64,000 bases of DNA from Pseudogymnoascus destructans (Eukaryota; Ascomycota; Leotiomycetes; Thelebolales; Thelebolaceae). The stretch lies in contig NW_020167537.1 of NCBI RefSeq assembly GCF_001641265.1, positions 806,001 through 870,000 of the forward strand, given 5' to 3'. Below the pieces are notes generated by a model, which had not been told where the DNA came from, ran no database searches, and saw only the letters and a program-made list of their open reading frames with translations. Position numbers and translations under genes: made by a program. Shown here piece by piece: positions 10,268-19,960 of this stretch (the stretch's first letter is position 1; the number at the start of each line of letters is the position of its first letter).

Positions 10268-11516
10268 GATAATATCACGCATACTTAAATCCATCGTTTG
10301 CGAAGCACATAAAGCATTGATCAGCTGCTCAAGCTTCAAAGCGTTCTCAAGCATATAATATGTTGAGTTCCATCATACAGGCATATCGAGGGACATTGAA
10401 ACCACCTGAATACCCATAGCAGATGCTTGTACTTTCAATGCATCTTTCCATGCTCGACAGTTCCGGAAGACATAGATATGCCGGCATAGTTTTATAAGAA
10501 CCATTGCCACTTCTTCTTTATTAAGAACGAAGCCTTGAGTATGAGCTAAGCCTTGCTTAAGCCTATACAATTCCGTTTGTTCTGATGGTACAGCTTTTAA
10601 CATAGTTAAAGCTGCTTGAACTGCAAGGTTTATAATGTGTGCCATGCATCGGACGTCACCTTCCTTTACTGTAAAGCTCCATGGTTGCTGTATAGAAACG
10701 ATGCTCATGCATTACCCTATTTCAAACTCTGCGAGCATTGCTGTATTGTTTGATGTGTTGTCTCTAGTAATTGTAAAGACTCCGTTCGTAATACCAAAGT
10801 CGTCCGTAACAGCTTGAAGCTGCTCTGCAAGATATTCACCGGATGAATGGGCTCCTTTAGATGTATGATATCAAGAACACAGTGCCGGTGAACCCATTCG
10901 TTATTTATCCAATGAACAGTTATCGCAGCGTGCTCTGCACCATTCATTGCAGACCATGAATCAGTCGTAAGTGATAACCGTCCGCCCTTTATTATATGAG
11001 CCTGGAGTTCTATCTGTAGCTTCATACGGTGGTTGCAGAATGTCTTGTGTAAATCTCGCATTAAGGAGCTCGTTGATATAGCTAACGTTGAAGGGCTAAG
11101 CTGATGAATAAGCTGACGAAACGAAGGCTGATCAACCAGACTCATTGGTAAGTTATTAGATACAATAAATGCAAGTAATAACTCTCTATATCAAGAGGCA
11201 AGAACGGATCCTCCTACTCGAGGAGTAAAGAATTGTTGGGCGTTTCGGGCTGTTCTCATATTCGGAGCGCCCTGCGAATCCTGCGAACTCTGACTCTGCG
11301 AACTCTGAGCATGCTGTAGCAATGGAATTCCTCGTTTATAGCTTTGTATAATGCAGGATGCATGCTTTCAACATGCCTCCACAAACTACTCATGATATTC
11401 CATGATAAAAGCTTCGGTTTTGGCTTATAATTACAGCCATCTTGCATACAGACAATCTTCATCGTTGCAGGGCTGGTGCTTAACAATGTTCTACTGAATA
11501 CATTCTTTAAGAACAA
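10268..11516 (-). pseudogene. hAT transposase relic, N-terminal half
   Basis: The minus strand gives a BED-type zinc finger region (about 11516-11340, MKIVCMQDGCNYK...LWRHVESMHP). It continues with the hAT RNase-H-like core (SLTTDSWSAMNGAEHAAITVHW, about 10990-10900) and later HIINLAVQAAL and NSTYYMLENALKL. Several frameshifts and stops break the frame. The C-terminal dimerisation domain is missing because the family W LTR begins at 10267. Base composition is normal, unlike the hAT relic at 7660-8750. Confidence 0.82.
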
Positions 11517-12406
11517 CGGTGACTGAGTATTTGGGAGTTGTGGCTGTATTTGTAGTAATGGTAGAGCTATCGACGGTGAAGACTCGAATGGAAAAGGGGG
11601 TGGTAGACGTGAATTTCCTCATCTTCGTCACTTGGAATTACGGATAGCTCAGAGTCGCTCATTCTGGTAGAAATATCAATTGGTATATTATCTATGGATC
11701 TATTTCTACGGATCTATCTATGGGGGCGGGGTAAAATCTTTCGTAGCTTGGCATCCTGGGCCGTGCTTGCCAAGGACTCGAATAGTATTCGAGTCTTTGG
11801 CAAATACTCGCCGAATACCCCAATTTTAGCCTGAATACTGCTCATCGCCAAATACTATTCGAAAACCACAAATACTAATACTATTTTGGGGAACACTGGT
11901 CGTATTCAACGCTAAATCATTGAAGCTTTAGTCTCAATGTGATAATATCTGCAGGTGCCTCTAGATATGATTCTTGACAAGTATAAATTGAACTGCATGT
12001 TGAATTAAATTAAATTTGGTACATGAGCAACTTCATTGAATATTTCTCTTAATTCCAACACTTGTTTTTCAATAAAAAACAATGGTGAAAATAGAAAGGT
12101 GAGCCTCTAGCTACCCATCCCTGTGGTCTACTTCAACTAATACCGTCAATATAGTCTCTCATGGACCCGAGCTATCATTGCAAGCATGCAGGGTTACCAA
12201 ATTATTCAACGTATTCTTGAATATTTAAGTTAAATATTACAATACAAGTATTGTCGACCGGCGCTGTGGGCGCCGGTTTGTAAGCAGCCTGCCATGAAGC
12301 CACAAAAGCACGTGATTGGGCGTTGGTCACGTGACCCTAATGTGTCAAACGCGAATATTTCCACAACCCCCCACCAACCTCACTTTCCTTCATCATCAAC
12401 AACGCG
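11517..12406. other. Intergenic, no gene seen
   Basis: It contains AATACTATTCG-like short inverted motifs (about 11780-11895) that could be decayed transposon ends, but no pair that I could delimit. The last 100 bases, pyrimidine-rich with TTCCTTCATCATCAACAACG before the ATG, look like the 5' leader of the interrupted gene starting at 12407. Confidence 0.4.
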
Positions 12407-12555
12407 ATGGCCACCACCACCACCCCCACCACTGAGGCTTCTGGCCTCAAAGCCACCAGTAAGTTCAATTCCTTCCTTTTCCTTTGTTTTGTTTGATTGA
12501 TTACTGTATACTAACCTTCAGATAGAAGATCTGGCTGCCGTCACCCCCACCAACA

Positions 12556-13672
12556 TGTAATTGTGGGTGCACCAGATGTGAGAATCTAGCCACCCAAGGA
12601 AGGGATGAATTTACTAAGACAACACACTGTCTTAGAAAACAGAGCCAAAGGGTCGTAGCTTAGACTATTCCACAATGCAGCAATCAGGTGTGTGATGTAG
12701 TGAAGTGGTTCAGACAAGTTGCAACAAATGTTGAGTCTGGGAACTCAGGGGTAAGTCAGAGGTTAACACCTCACTGACTTTTCAGAAACAAGGAGTAACA
12801 AGATGAATGCTTGGAAGCTTGGAAAAGACGTGGAAGTATGTGATAGTCGATTTACTGTATTGTCTGCTTGCCCTTTCTTAAGGAAAGGGCAATCCTATTT
12901 ATGCTAAAGGAATGTAGTTCTCTCATTTTCCAAGACTTTCCATGACTTACCAGGCTTGGTAACTGTAGTCGATTGTAACGCTGACTTCTAAACGATAGAA
13001 GACACAGAGGTTCTCTTGCGTAAAGGTTTACTTATCAGAGGAGGCAGGGGATCGGACACAAAGGCTTCAAGTAACACGTTACTAGTATATAACAAATACT
13101 GTATTGAGTTGAGCACGAAGCTCCTATCTAAGGAAATACTATCTACTTATATAGTGGCGTCGTGCCTAGTGGACTCCTGGGAACTCACTCGAGTCCTCGG
13201 AGTCCTGGACTCTTAGGATTCTTGTCATCATCCTGCGAGTCCGTCACGTGCCTAGTGGACTCCTGGGAACTCACTCGAGTCCTCGGAGTCCTGGACTCTT
13301 AGGATTCTTCTCATCATCCTGCGAGTCCGTCACGTGATACTTTCGGAACTACTATTCCCCGCTGCCCCTCCAGGTACCAGGGCCGGTCTCATGTGACCTC
13401 CCTCCTTCCTGTCCTGTAGTTGGCCAGCCTTCTTGTTCCGTCGTAACAAGAGGGTTGTAGAGATATGCTATGTGGTAATATCGGCCCAGTAACTAAGGAG
13501 TGATGATGTGTAATGAATCATAGATGGTTGTAGCAATCGTTGAGTAGTATTGCTCTTGTTGTTGGTGTGATAAGCCAAAATATGTATAGTGACTTGTAGG
13601 TTTGAGGAGGACATTTCCAAGTTTGCTCTTGAGTTTGATAGCAAACTGAGTGCAACGAATGTCAGTATGACA
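12556..13672 (-). mobile_element. Solo LTR of family X inserted in an exon
   Basis: Begins TGTAATTGTGGGTGCACC and ends GTCAGTATGACA, matching the LTRs of the complete Gypsy at 39418-46146. The 5-bp target duplication CAACA is at 12551-12555 and 13673-13677. An LTR Y copy (12974-13448) has replaced about 270 bp of its middle. The absence of internal sequence shows an LTR-LTR recombination product. Confidence 0.9.
12974..13448 (+). mobile_element. LTR of family Y (long variant) nested in LTR X
   Basis: 475 bp, starting TGTAACGCTGACTTC and ending CGTCGTAACA, nearly identical to the copy at 35846-36320. It contains an 88-bp tandem duplication (about 13159-13334) around GTGCCTAGTGGACTCCTGGG. No matching 5-bp flanks are present, and the surrounding LTR X lacks the intervening segment found in other X copies. 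This fits recombination between two Y insertions that deleted the DNA between them (inference). Confidence 0.82.
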
Positions 13673-14201
13673 CAACACCCTCACGACCACCACCACGACT
13701 GAAGCTGGCGCCACACCAACGGCAACCGGTAAGTAACACCCCTCCCTCTGATCAATTGATAGATAGATACTAACAACTGGATAGATGAAGCTGCCTCTGA
13801 GTCGACTGTCCCGACCCCAACCTCCGCCACTACGGATACGACCTCGACCTCGACTGCACTGACCGCAACACCGACTGCAACACCGACCAGTAAGTAACAC
13901 CCCTCCCCCCGCACGATCGATAGATGGATGCTAACAACTCAATAGGTGATGAGCCCTCTGTGTCGCTGAAGTCTCCGATGACCACCCCAATGTCACCGCC
14001 ACCTGACCCTGTGTCATCTCCGGTGCGCCCCTTGACGGCGCCAGAACTTGCGGCCTGCCCGTCGCCCGCAACACCCGCACGCCCGGCTACAGCTGTAAGA
14101 AGTAAGTAACACCCCTCCCCCGCAAGATAGATAGATACTAACAACTGGATAGGTTTACCGCGTCCAATCGTCCTCGACTCTCCAACCCAAGGCCAGCAGA
14201 T

Positions 14202-15532
14202 TGTAACGCTGACTTCTAAACGATAGAAGACAGAGAGGTTTCTTGCGTAAGGTTGACTTGACAGAGGAGGCAGGGATTAGACACAAAGGCTTTCCAAGTA
14301 ACACGTTACAGTATTGTAAAGAATACTATATTGAGTTGAGCACAAAGCTCCTATCTAAGGAAATACTATCTACTTATATAGTGGCGTCGTGCCAAAGGGA
14401 TATCCGTGGATCCCCGTTGTCATACTGACATTCGTTGCACTCAGTTTGCTATCAAACTCAAGAGCAAACTTAGAAATCTCCTCCTCAAACCTACAAGTCA
14501 CCATACATATCTTGGCTTATCACACCAACAACAGAAGCAATACTACTCAACGATTGCTGCAAACTCTTCTACTACATCTGTTTATGCTACATACATCACG
14601 GCCATATCATTTGAACACTCATTGAACAAGTTATTAAGAAAATCTCCTCCTTAAGGGGGTGGGCCAATACTACCACATGGCATATCTCTACCAACTAGAG
14701 GCCTAGGAACATGAACGATAGCTCTAGAAGCTTCTACAACCCTCTATGATTCATTACACGTCATCGCTCCTTAGTTACCCACAAGATTGGTTAAGTTATG
14801 ACATAATTTGTCTATAGGTACTCTGACCTTGGACCTCCTTTTCACTTCCTATAGGCTAGGAACCCAAGAGATGGTTCTATGGGATTCTCTTACGTTCACT
14901 ACATGATTAGCAAGCTAGTTGTGGGTCGCACTTGATTTCTAATACATTTACCAAGCCTGGTTAGTCATGGAAAATCATGGAAAATGAGAGAACTACACTC
15001 CTTTGGCATAAATAGGATTGCCCTTTCCTTAAGAAAGGGCAAGCAGGCAATACAGTAAATCGACTAGCACATACTTCTACGTCTTTTCCAAGCTTCCAAG
15101 CATTGATCTTGTTATTCTCTGTTTTTTGAAAAGTCAGTGAGGTGCTAACCTCTGACTTACCCCTGAGTTCTCAGACTCAACATTTGTTGCAACTTGTCTA
15201 AACCACTTCACCACATCATACACCTGATTGCTGCGTTGTGGAATAGTCTAAGCTACAACCCTTTGGCTCTGTTTCCTAAGACAGTGTGTTGTCTTAGTAA
15301 ATTCATCCCTTCCTTGGGTGGCTAGATTCTCATATCTGGTGCACCCACCATTACACCCGTGGATAACATGGATAACATAATATCCAAGATATCCAATGTT
15401 ATCCATCACATGACATTCTGTGGATCGCCGTGGATAACATGGATAACATAAGATCCATGATATCCAATGTTATCCATCACGTGAGGTTGCAGCTGTAAGC
15501 GCTAGCCATAGCACTAGCACTTAGCCATAACA
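14202..15532 (+). mobile_element. LTR of family Y (short variant) carrying a nested LTR X
   Basis: Starts TGTAACGCTGACTTC and ends CTTAGCCATAACA, homologous to the intact solo copy at 59117-59423. It is split by LTR X at 14418-15355. The right part has a tandem duplication of the GGATAACATGGATAACATAA segment (about 15361-15483). The flanks (CAGAT on the left, GTCAA on the right) do not match, so this copy also marks a deletion junction, here the lost 3' end of the Thr-rich gene. Confidence 0.78.
14418..15355 (+). mobile_element. Solo LTR of family X nested in LTR Y
   Basis: 938 bp from TGTCATACTGACATTCG to GCACCCACCATTACA, with the target duplication CCCGT on both sides (14413-14417 and 15356-15360). 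It is full length and opposite in orientation to the X copies at 12556 and 39418. It contains the conserved ATAAATAGG box and, 33 nt further, AAGCAGGCAA, a one-base variant of the predicted RNA start of the family. Confidence 0.92.
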
Positions 15533-15675
15533 GTCAAGTCTTACGGATAGTTAAGGATAGGTTCTTAAGGATAGGCGACAACAACACCCGTAGACAACCA
15601 TAGATGGCCGTAACAGAACAGAAACACCCTCAAAAGTAGACATTAGAGGCTAAAAAGTAGTATAGGACGTATGTC
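15533..15675. other. Short spacer, possible 3' part of a Helitron relic
   Basis: No gene. It lies downstream (minus strand) of the helicase remnant and could belong to the same Helitron. A CTRR terminus with hairpin was not identified. Confidence 0.25.
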
Positions 15676-15895
15676 TAATTGATTCCAACTAAAACCTAAG
15701 GATATACTACATTCTGGGTAGTATTATCCTCTCCTTCAGGGAGTAGGACCTGTAGTCCAGCTACGGAGGACGTCCGTGACATTGCAACGTAAAACTGCCC
15801 ATGACTAAACATAGCTGCCCGTAGATCAACACCTACATGCTTAAACGACTGGCCTTGAGACTTATTAATAGTCATAGCAAAGCATAAGAACTCTA
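15676..15895 (-). pseudogene. Helitron Pif1-type helicase, C-terminal remnant
   Basis: The minus strand reads FCFAMTINKSQGQSFKHVGV, then DLRAAMFSHGQFYVAMSRTS and LQVLLPEGEDNTTQNVVYP. This is the C-terminal helicase block (Q-G-Q and YVAxSR motifs) characteristic of the Pif1-like helicase of Helitron Rep/Hel proteins. One stop lies near the end. Only about 70 residues remain and there is no Rep domain nearby; the upstream part is cut off before the pogo element A at 16031. Confidence 0.8.
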
Positions 15896-16128
15896 CGCGC
15901 TAAACCTATAGAAGTAGGAAGTGGGGCTAGAACGTAACGTAGCCAATCCCAAATTTCGACAAATGATAGCCAATCAATCGGTCTTGGCCTTTTATAATGT
16001 AGTATAGTATAGATTATGTAAGCTTGAATAATGTGCATGTATAACGAAAGTGCCAAACAAGCGAAAGTGCCAAAATGATGCGGTGACCAACCCCCCCAAC
16101 TAAATGTTAAATTCCTCCACAACAAAAC

Positions 16129-17771
16129 ATGCGCCATAAAAATGATGAAAGCAAATTAGTGCTAGCTATCCAAGCTATGCAAAGCGACCCAAATTTGTGC
16201 CTTCGAGTTGCAGCTAGGATCTATTCCGTAGACCACCGCAAGCTACGTCACCGTTTACAAGGCATACCTTCACGACGCGATATCCAAGCCAACTTACAGA
16301 AATTAAGTAACCTAGAGGAATCAGTTCTTGTTCAGTATATACTTGACTTAGCTGCTAAAGGGTTCCCTCCTCAGTTGTCTATTGTTGAAGATATGGCAAA
16401 TCGACTACTTGCAACACGCGACGCGCCACGCGTCGGGTCACGTTGGGCTTCAAACTTTGTTAAGCGCCATGTAGAGCTCCGGACACGCTTCCAGTGAAAA
16501 TACGACTACCAGAGGGCTAAGTGCGAAGATCCATAAGTCATTCGTGGCTGGTTTGAGCTTGTATGGAACACAATTCTAAAGTATGGCATCAACAATGCAG
16601 ATATCTACAACTTTGATGAGACTGGGTTTATGATGGGCGTCATCTCAAGCGCAACGGTAGTAACGAGCTCAGATGGGTGGGCAAAGGCAAAAAAGGTGCA
16701 GCCTGGCAATCGGGAATGGGTTACAGTAATCCAAGGCATTAGTTCTCAAGGTTGGGCAGTGCCGCCATTTGTCATTGTGGCAGGTAAAAACCACCTTGCA
16801 TCTTGGTATGAGAATAGCGGATTTCCAGCAGATTGGGTAATCGCTGTTACTGCAAATGGCTGGACTACAAACGAGAGAGGTATGGATTGGATTCAGCATT
16901 TTGAGAAGCACACAAAGCCCCGGAGTGTTGGTGGTTATCGCTTGTTAGTCCTTGATGGTCATGAGAGCCACCACTCAGACAAGTTTGAGGAGTACTGCAA
17001 AGAACACCCATTATTACGCTTTGTATGCCTGCTCACTCTTCCCATATACTCCAACCACTTGATGTTGGCTGTTTTGGCCCATTAAAGAGAGCTTACGGTC
17101 GGCAAATTGAAGATATGATGCGGGCTCATATTATTCACATTACTAAGGATGACTTCTTTCCTGCCTTCCACACTGCATTTAACATTGCAATGACAGAAAG
17201 CAATATTCAGGGAGGGTTCCGAGGTGCTGGGCTTCTTCCATTTAGCCCTGAGAGTGTAATATCTACACTTGACCTTAGGTTTAAGACGCCAACACCTCCA
17301 ACCTCTCGCCCAAACACCGCTCAACCATGGGTTTCTCAGACACCAAATAACCCAACTGAAGCTGCATCACAGTCTACTTTCATTAAAAACTGAATTGCAC
17401 ATCATCAAAATAGCTCTCCAACCTCAATCTATGCAGCTGTTGACCAGTTTACAAAGGGTGCATCGCAAATAATGCATCAATTAGCATTGTTAAAAGCAGA
17501 GAACCAAAACTTGCGACAGGCAAATGAAGTGCTAAGCAAGCGCCGGAGAGCTAAAAAAACACGACTACAGCAAGGGGGATCACTTAGTCAACAGGTAGCA
17601 CAGGAGCTACAGGACGAGAGGGACATTGTGCAGCAAGTAGAGCAAGAAATAAGGGCAAGTAGTGGTCGGAAGCCAAGGGAAGAAACCCATGCACGTCGCT
17701 GTGGCAAGTGTGGTGAGACTGGACACAATGCGTGCACCTGTCAGATTGTAATAGACAGGTCTGAGGAATAG
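16129..17771 (+). pseudogene. Broken pogo/Fot-type transposase of transposon A
   Basis: Same family as the transposase of C1/C2 (37585, 61589) and about half identical in motifs to that of E. The N-terminal HTH (LVLAIQAMQSDP...DHRKLRHRL), the DDE core (IYNFDETGFMMGVI, LLVLDGHESHHS, AHSSHILQPLDVGCFGPLK) and the zinc knuckle CGKCGETGHNACTC are all present. A TGA at 16495 (CGA in other copies), a TAA at 16534, a frameshift near 17010 and a TGA near 17392 break it. C1 shares the last three lesions, so A and C descend from an already defective copy that must have been mobilised in trans. The extra CGA-to-TGA stop is RIP-like. Confidence 0.9.
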
Positions 17772-17878
17772 GACTCCGAGTAGTTTTAATTAATTTATAT
17801 TGTTGTGGTGGATTTATCGCAATTCTTATGGGGTAGTCGCGATATTTTGGCACTTTCGCTTGTTTGGCACTTTCGTTA

Positions 17879-19736
17879 ACGTACATGTATAGCGAAAGCG
17901 CCAAACAAGCGAAAGCGCCAAAATTATCTACCCTCACGACAAACATTGCGATAAATCTACCACAACATTAGAAATCAATTGAAACTACTCGGAGTCCTCT
18001 TCCTCAGAGGTGTCTATTACAATCTGACACGTGCGCGCATTGTGCCCAGTCTCACCACACTTGCCACAGCGACGGGCACGGGTTTCTTCCCTTGGCTTCC
18101 GACCACGGCTTGCCCTTATTTCCTGCTCTACCTGCTGCACAACATCCCTCTCATCCTGTAGCTCTTGCGCCCCTTGTTGACTAAGTGATCCTCCTTGCTG
18201 TAGTCGTGTTTTCCTAGCTCTCCGGCGCTTGCTTAGTACTTCATTTGCCTGTCGTAGGTTTTGGTTCTCTCCCTTTAGCAGTGCTAATTGATGCATTATT
18301 TGCGATGCACCCTTTGTAAACTGGTCAACAGCTGCATAGATTGAGGTTGGAGAGCTATTTTGATGGCGTGAAATCCGAGTTTTAATAAATGTAGACTGTG
18401 ACATAGCTTCAATTGGGTTGTTTGGTGTCTGAGAAACCCAAGGTTGAGCAGTACCTGGGCGGGAGCTTGGAGGCGTTGGTGTCCTTAACTTAAGATCAAG
18501 TGTAGATATCACTCTCTCAGGGTCAAATGGAAGAAGCCCTGCCCCTCGGAACCCGCCTCAAATGTTACTTTCCGTCATTGTAGTGTTAAATGCAGCGTGG
18601 AAGGCAGGAAAGAAGTCATCCTTTAATATGAGAAATATGAGCCTGCATCATATCTTCAATTTGCCGACCATAGGCCTGCTTTAACGGGCCGAAACAGCCA
18701 ACATCAAGTGGCTGGAGTAGATGAGAAGAGTGAGCAGGCATACAAAGCGTAATAATGTTGTGTTCCTTGCAGTACTCCTCAAACTCATCTGAGTGGTGGC
18801 TCTCATGACCATCAAGGACTAACAAGCGATAACCACCAACACTCCGGGCCTTTGTATGCTTCTCAAAGTGCTGAATCCAATCCATGCCTCTCTCGTTTGT
18901 AGTCCAGCCATTTTCAGTAACAGAAATCACCCAATCGCTTGAAAATCCACTATTCTCATACCAAGATGTAAGGTGGTTTTTGCCTGCAACAATGATAAAT
19001 GGTGGTACTGCCCAACCTTGAGAACTAATGCCTTGGATTACTGTAACCCATTCCCGATTACCAGGCTGTACCTTCTTTGCTTTTGCCCGCCCGTCTGAGC
19101 TTGTTACAACCATAGCAGTTGAGATAACGCCCATCATAAACCCAGTCTCATCAAAGTTGTAGATATCTGCTTCATCGATACCATATTTCGCAATTGTGTT
19201 ACGCACAAGCTCAAACCAGCCATTAATAACTTCTGGATCTTCGCACTTAGCCCTCTGGTAGTCGTATTTGCGCTGAAAGCGTGTCTGGAGCTCTACACTC
19301 CGCTTAACAAAGTTTGAAGCCCAACGCGACCCAACGCGTGACGCGTCACGTGTTGCAAGTAGTCGACTTGCCATATCTTCAACAACAGACAGCCGAGGAG
19401 GAAACCCTTTGGCAGCTAGGTCGAGTATATACTGAACAAGGACGGACTCCTCTAGGTTAGTTAATTTCCGTGAGTTGGCTTGGATATCGCGTCGTGAAGG
19501 TACACCTTCTAGACGACGACCTAGCTTGCGGTGGTCCACAGAATAGATCCTAGCAGCAACTCGAAGGCGTAACTTTGGGTCGCTTTGCATAGCCTGGATA
19601 GCTAGCACTAATTGGCTTTCATCGTTTTTATGGGGCATGTTTTGTTGTTGAGGAATTTAACATTTAATTGGGGGGTTTGGTCACCGCATCATTTTGGCGC
19701 TTTCGCTTGTTTGGCGCTTTCGCTATACATGTACGT
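17879..19736 (-). mobile_element. Transposon B, pogo/Fot-like, inserted in the right end of A
   Basis: An 1858-bp element with ends starting ACGTACATGTATAGCGAAAG on both sides and a TA target duplication (17877-17878 and 19737-19738). The subterminal motif GCGAAAGCGCC occurs twice per end, where A has CGAAAGTGCC. The inserted position inside A's right repeat is the same TA as that used by transposon E in the MITE at 5278-7526. Confidence 0.9.
17985..19638 (-). pseudogene. Transposase of transposon B, nearly intact with one frameshift and one stop
   Basis: The frame is open from ATG 19638 through the HTH, the CENP-B-like domain and the full DDE core (NFDETGFMMGVI, LLVLDGHESHHS, HSSHLLQPLDVGCFGPLK), then shifts at about 18625, where two bases are missing compared with A and C. 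A TGA follows near 18560. The C-terminal part (17985-18512) is open again, with a coiled-coil-prone region and the zinc knuckle CGKCGETGHNARTC. Where C1 has a TAA after CEDP, B reads CEDPEVINGW, so B is closer to the active ancestor. It could be revived only by correcting both lesions, so it is classed as a pseudogene. Confidence 0.88.
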
Positions 19737-19751
19737 TATACATGCACGTTA

Positions 19752-19783
19752 TTCAAATTCATGAATTATTCAATGAATTTGAA
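19752..19783. repeat. Near-perfect palindrome between two transposon ends
   Basis: Thirty-two bases, TTCAAATTCAT...ATGAATTTGAA, bounded on both sides by TA target duplications (A on the left, a half-MITE on the right). The outer 11 bp of each arm pair exactly. It resembles the palindromes beside the MITE at 5278-7526. Confidence 0.65.
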
Positions 19784-19785
19784 TA

Positions 19786-19960
19786 ACGTATTTCACATGC
19801 GAGTTGCCCACACAAGCGAGCCGCCCACCCCATTTTACACCTAAAATCATGAATTTTGTAACTAAATATCTCAACAACTATTTAGTAGTAAACTATAAAA
19901 ATGTATATTTAGCCTTTTATAAGCATTTAAAGTGTCTTATTTGAATTTTAAAGCAATTAG
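19786..19960. mobile_element. Half of a foldback MITE with E-type ends
   Basis: Starts ACGTATTTCACATGCGAG after TA, like the end of transposon E. It then continues with CCATTTTACACCTAAAATCA and ATATCTCAACAACTATTTA, which is the body arm of the MITE at 5278. Only one arm is present; homology ends at AAAGCAATTAG. So the same MITE body is found here with a different terminal repeat. Confidence 0.75.

Larger units (their letters stand above)
12407..14201 (+). pseudogene. Thr/Pro-rich host gene with near-identical introns, split by an LTR and 3'-truncated
   Basis: Unidentified host gene. Exons: 12407-12458, 12526-12555 continued at 13678-13728, 13785-13889, 13946-14101 and 14153-14201 (cut). All introns lie in phase 1, and the internal exons of 105 and 156 nt keep the frame. 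The product begins MATTTTTPTTEASGLKAT and stays low-complexity Thr/Pro/Ser/Ala-rich; no domain was recognised. Introns 2-4 (13729-13784, 13890-13945, 14102-14152) are almost copies of each other, all starting GTAAGTAACACCCCTCCC and ending TACTAACAACTGGATAG or a close variant. A solo LTR X with CAACA target duplication splits exon 2. At 14202 an LTR Y replaces the rest of the gene without a target duplication, so the 3' part was deleted. Confidence 0.7.
16031..19749 (+). mobile_element. Transposon A, pogo/Fot-like, split by transposon B
   Basis: The left end ATGTGCATGTATAACGAAAG (first C mutated to T) and the right end CATGCACGT (19741-19749) are flanked by TA (16029-16030, 19750-19751). Its right terminal repeat is interrupted at the TA 17877-17878, where transposon B sits. 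The terminal repeat carries CGAAAGTGCC twice. Without B the element would be about 1.86 kb, like C1 and C2. The encoded transposase is broken. Confidence 0.88.

Noticed and set aside
7660..11516. The two hAT parts as one element split by the W retrotransposon
   Set aside because: Both parts contain the STYYML block with different sequence and very different AT content, so they are separate copies.
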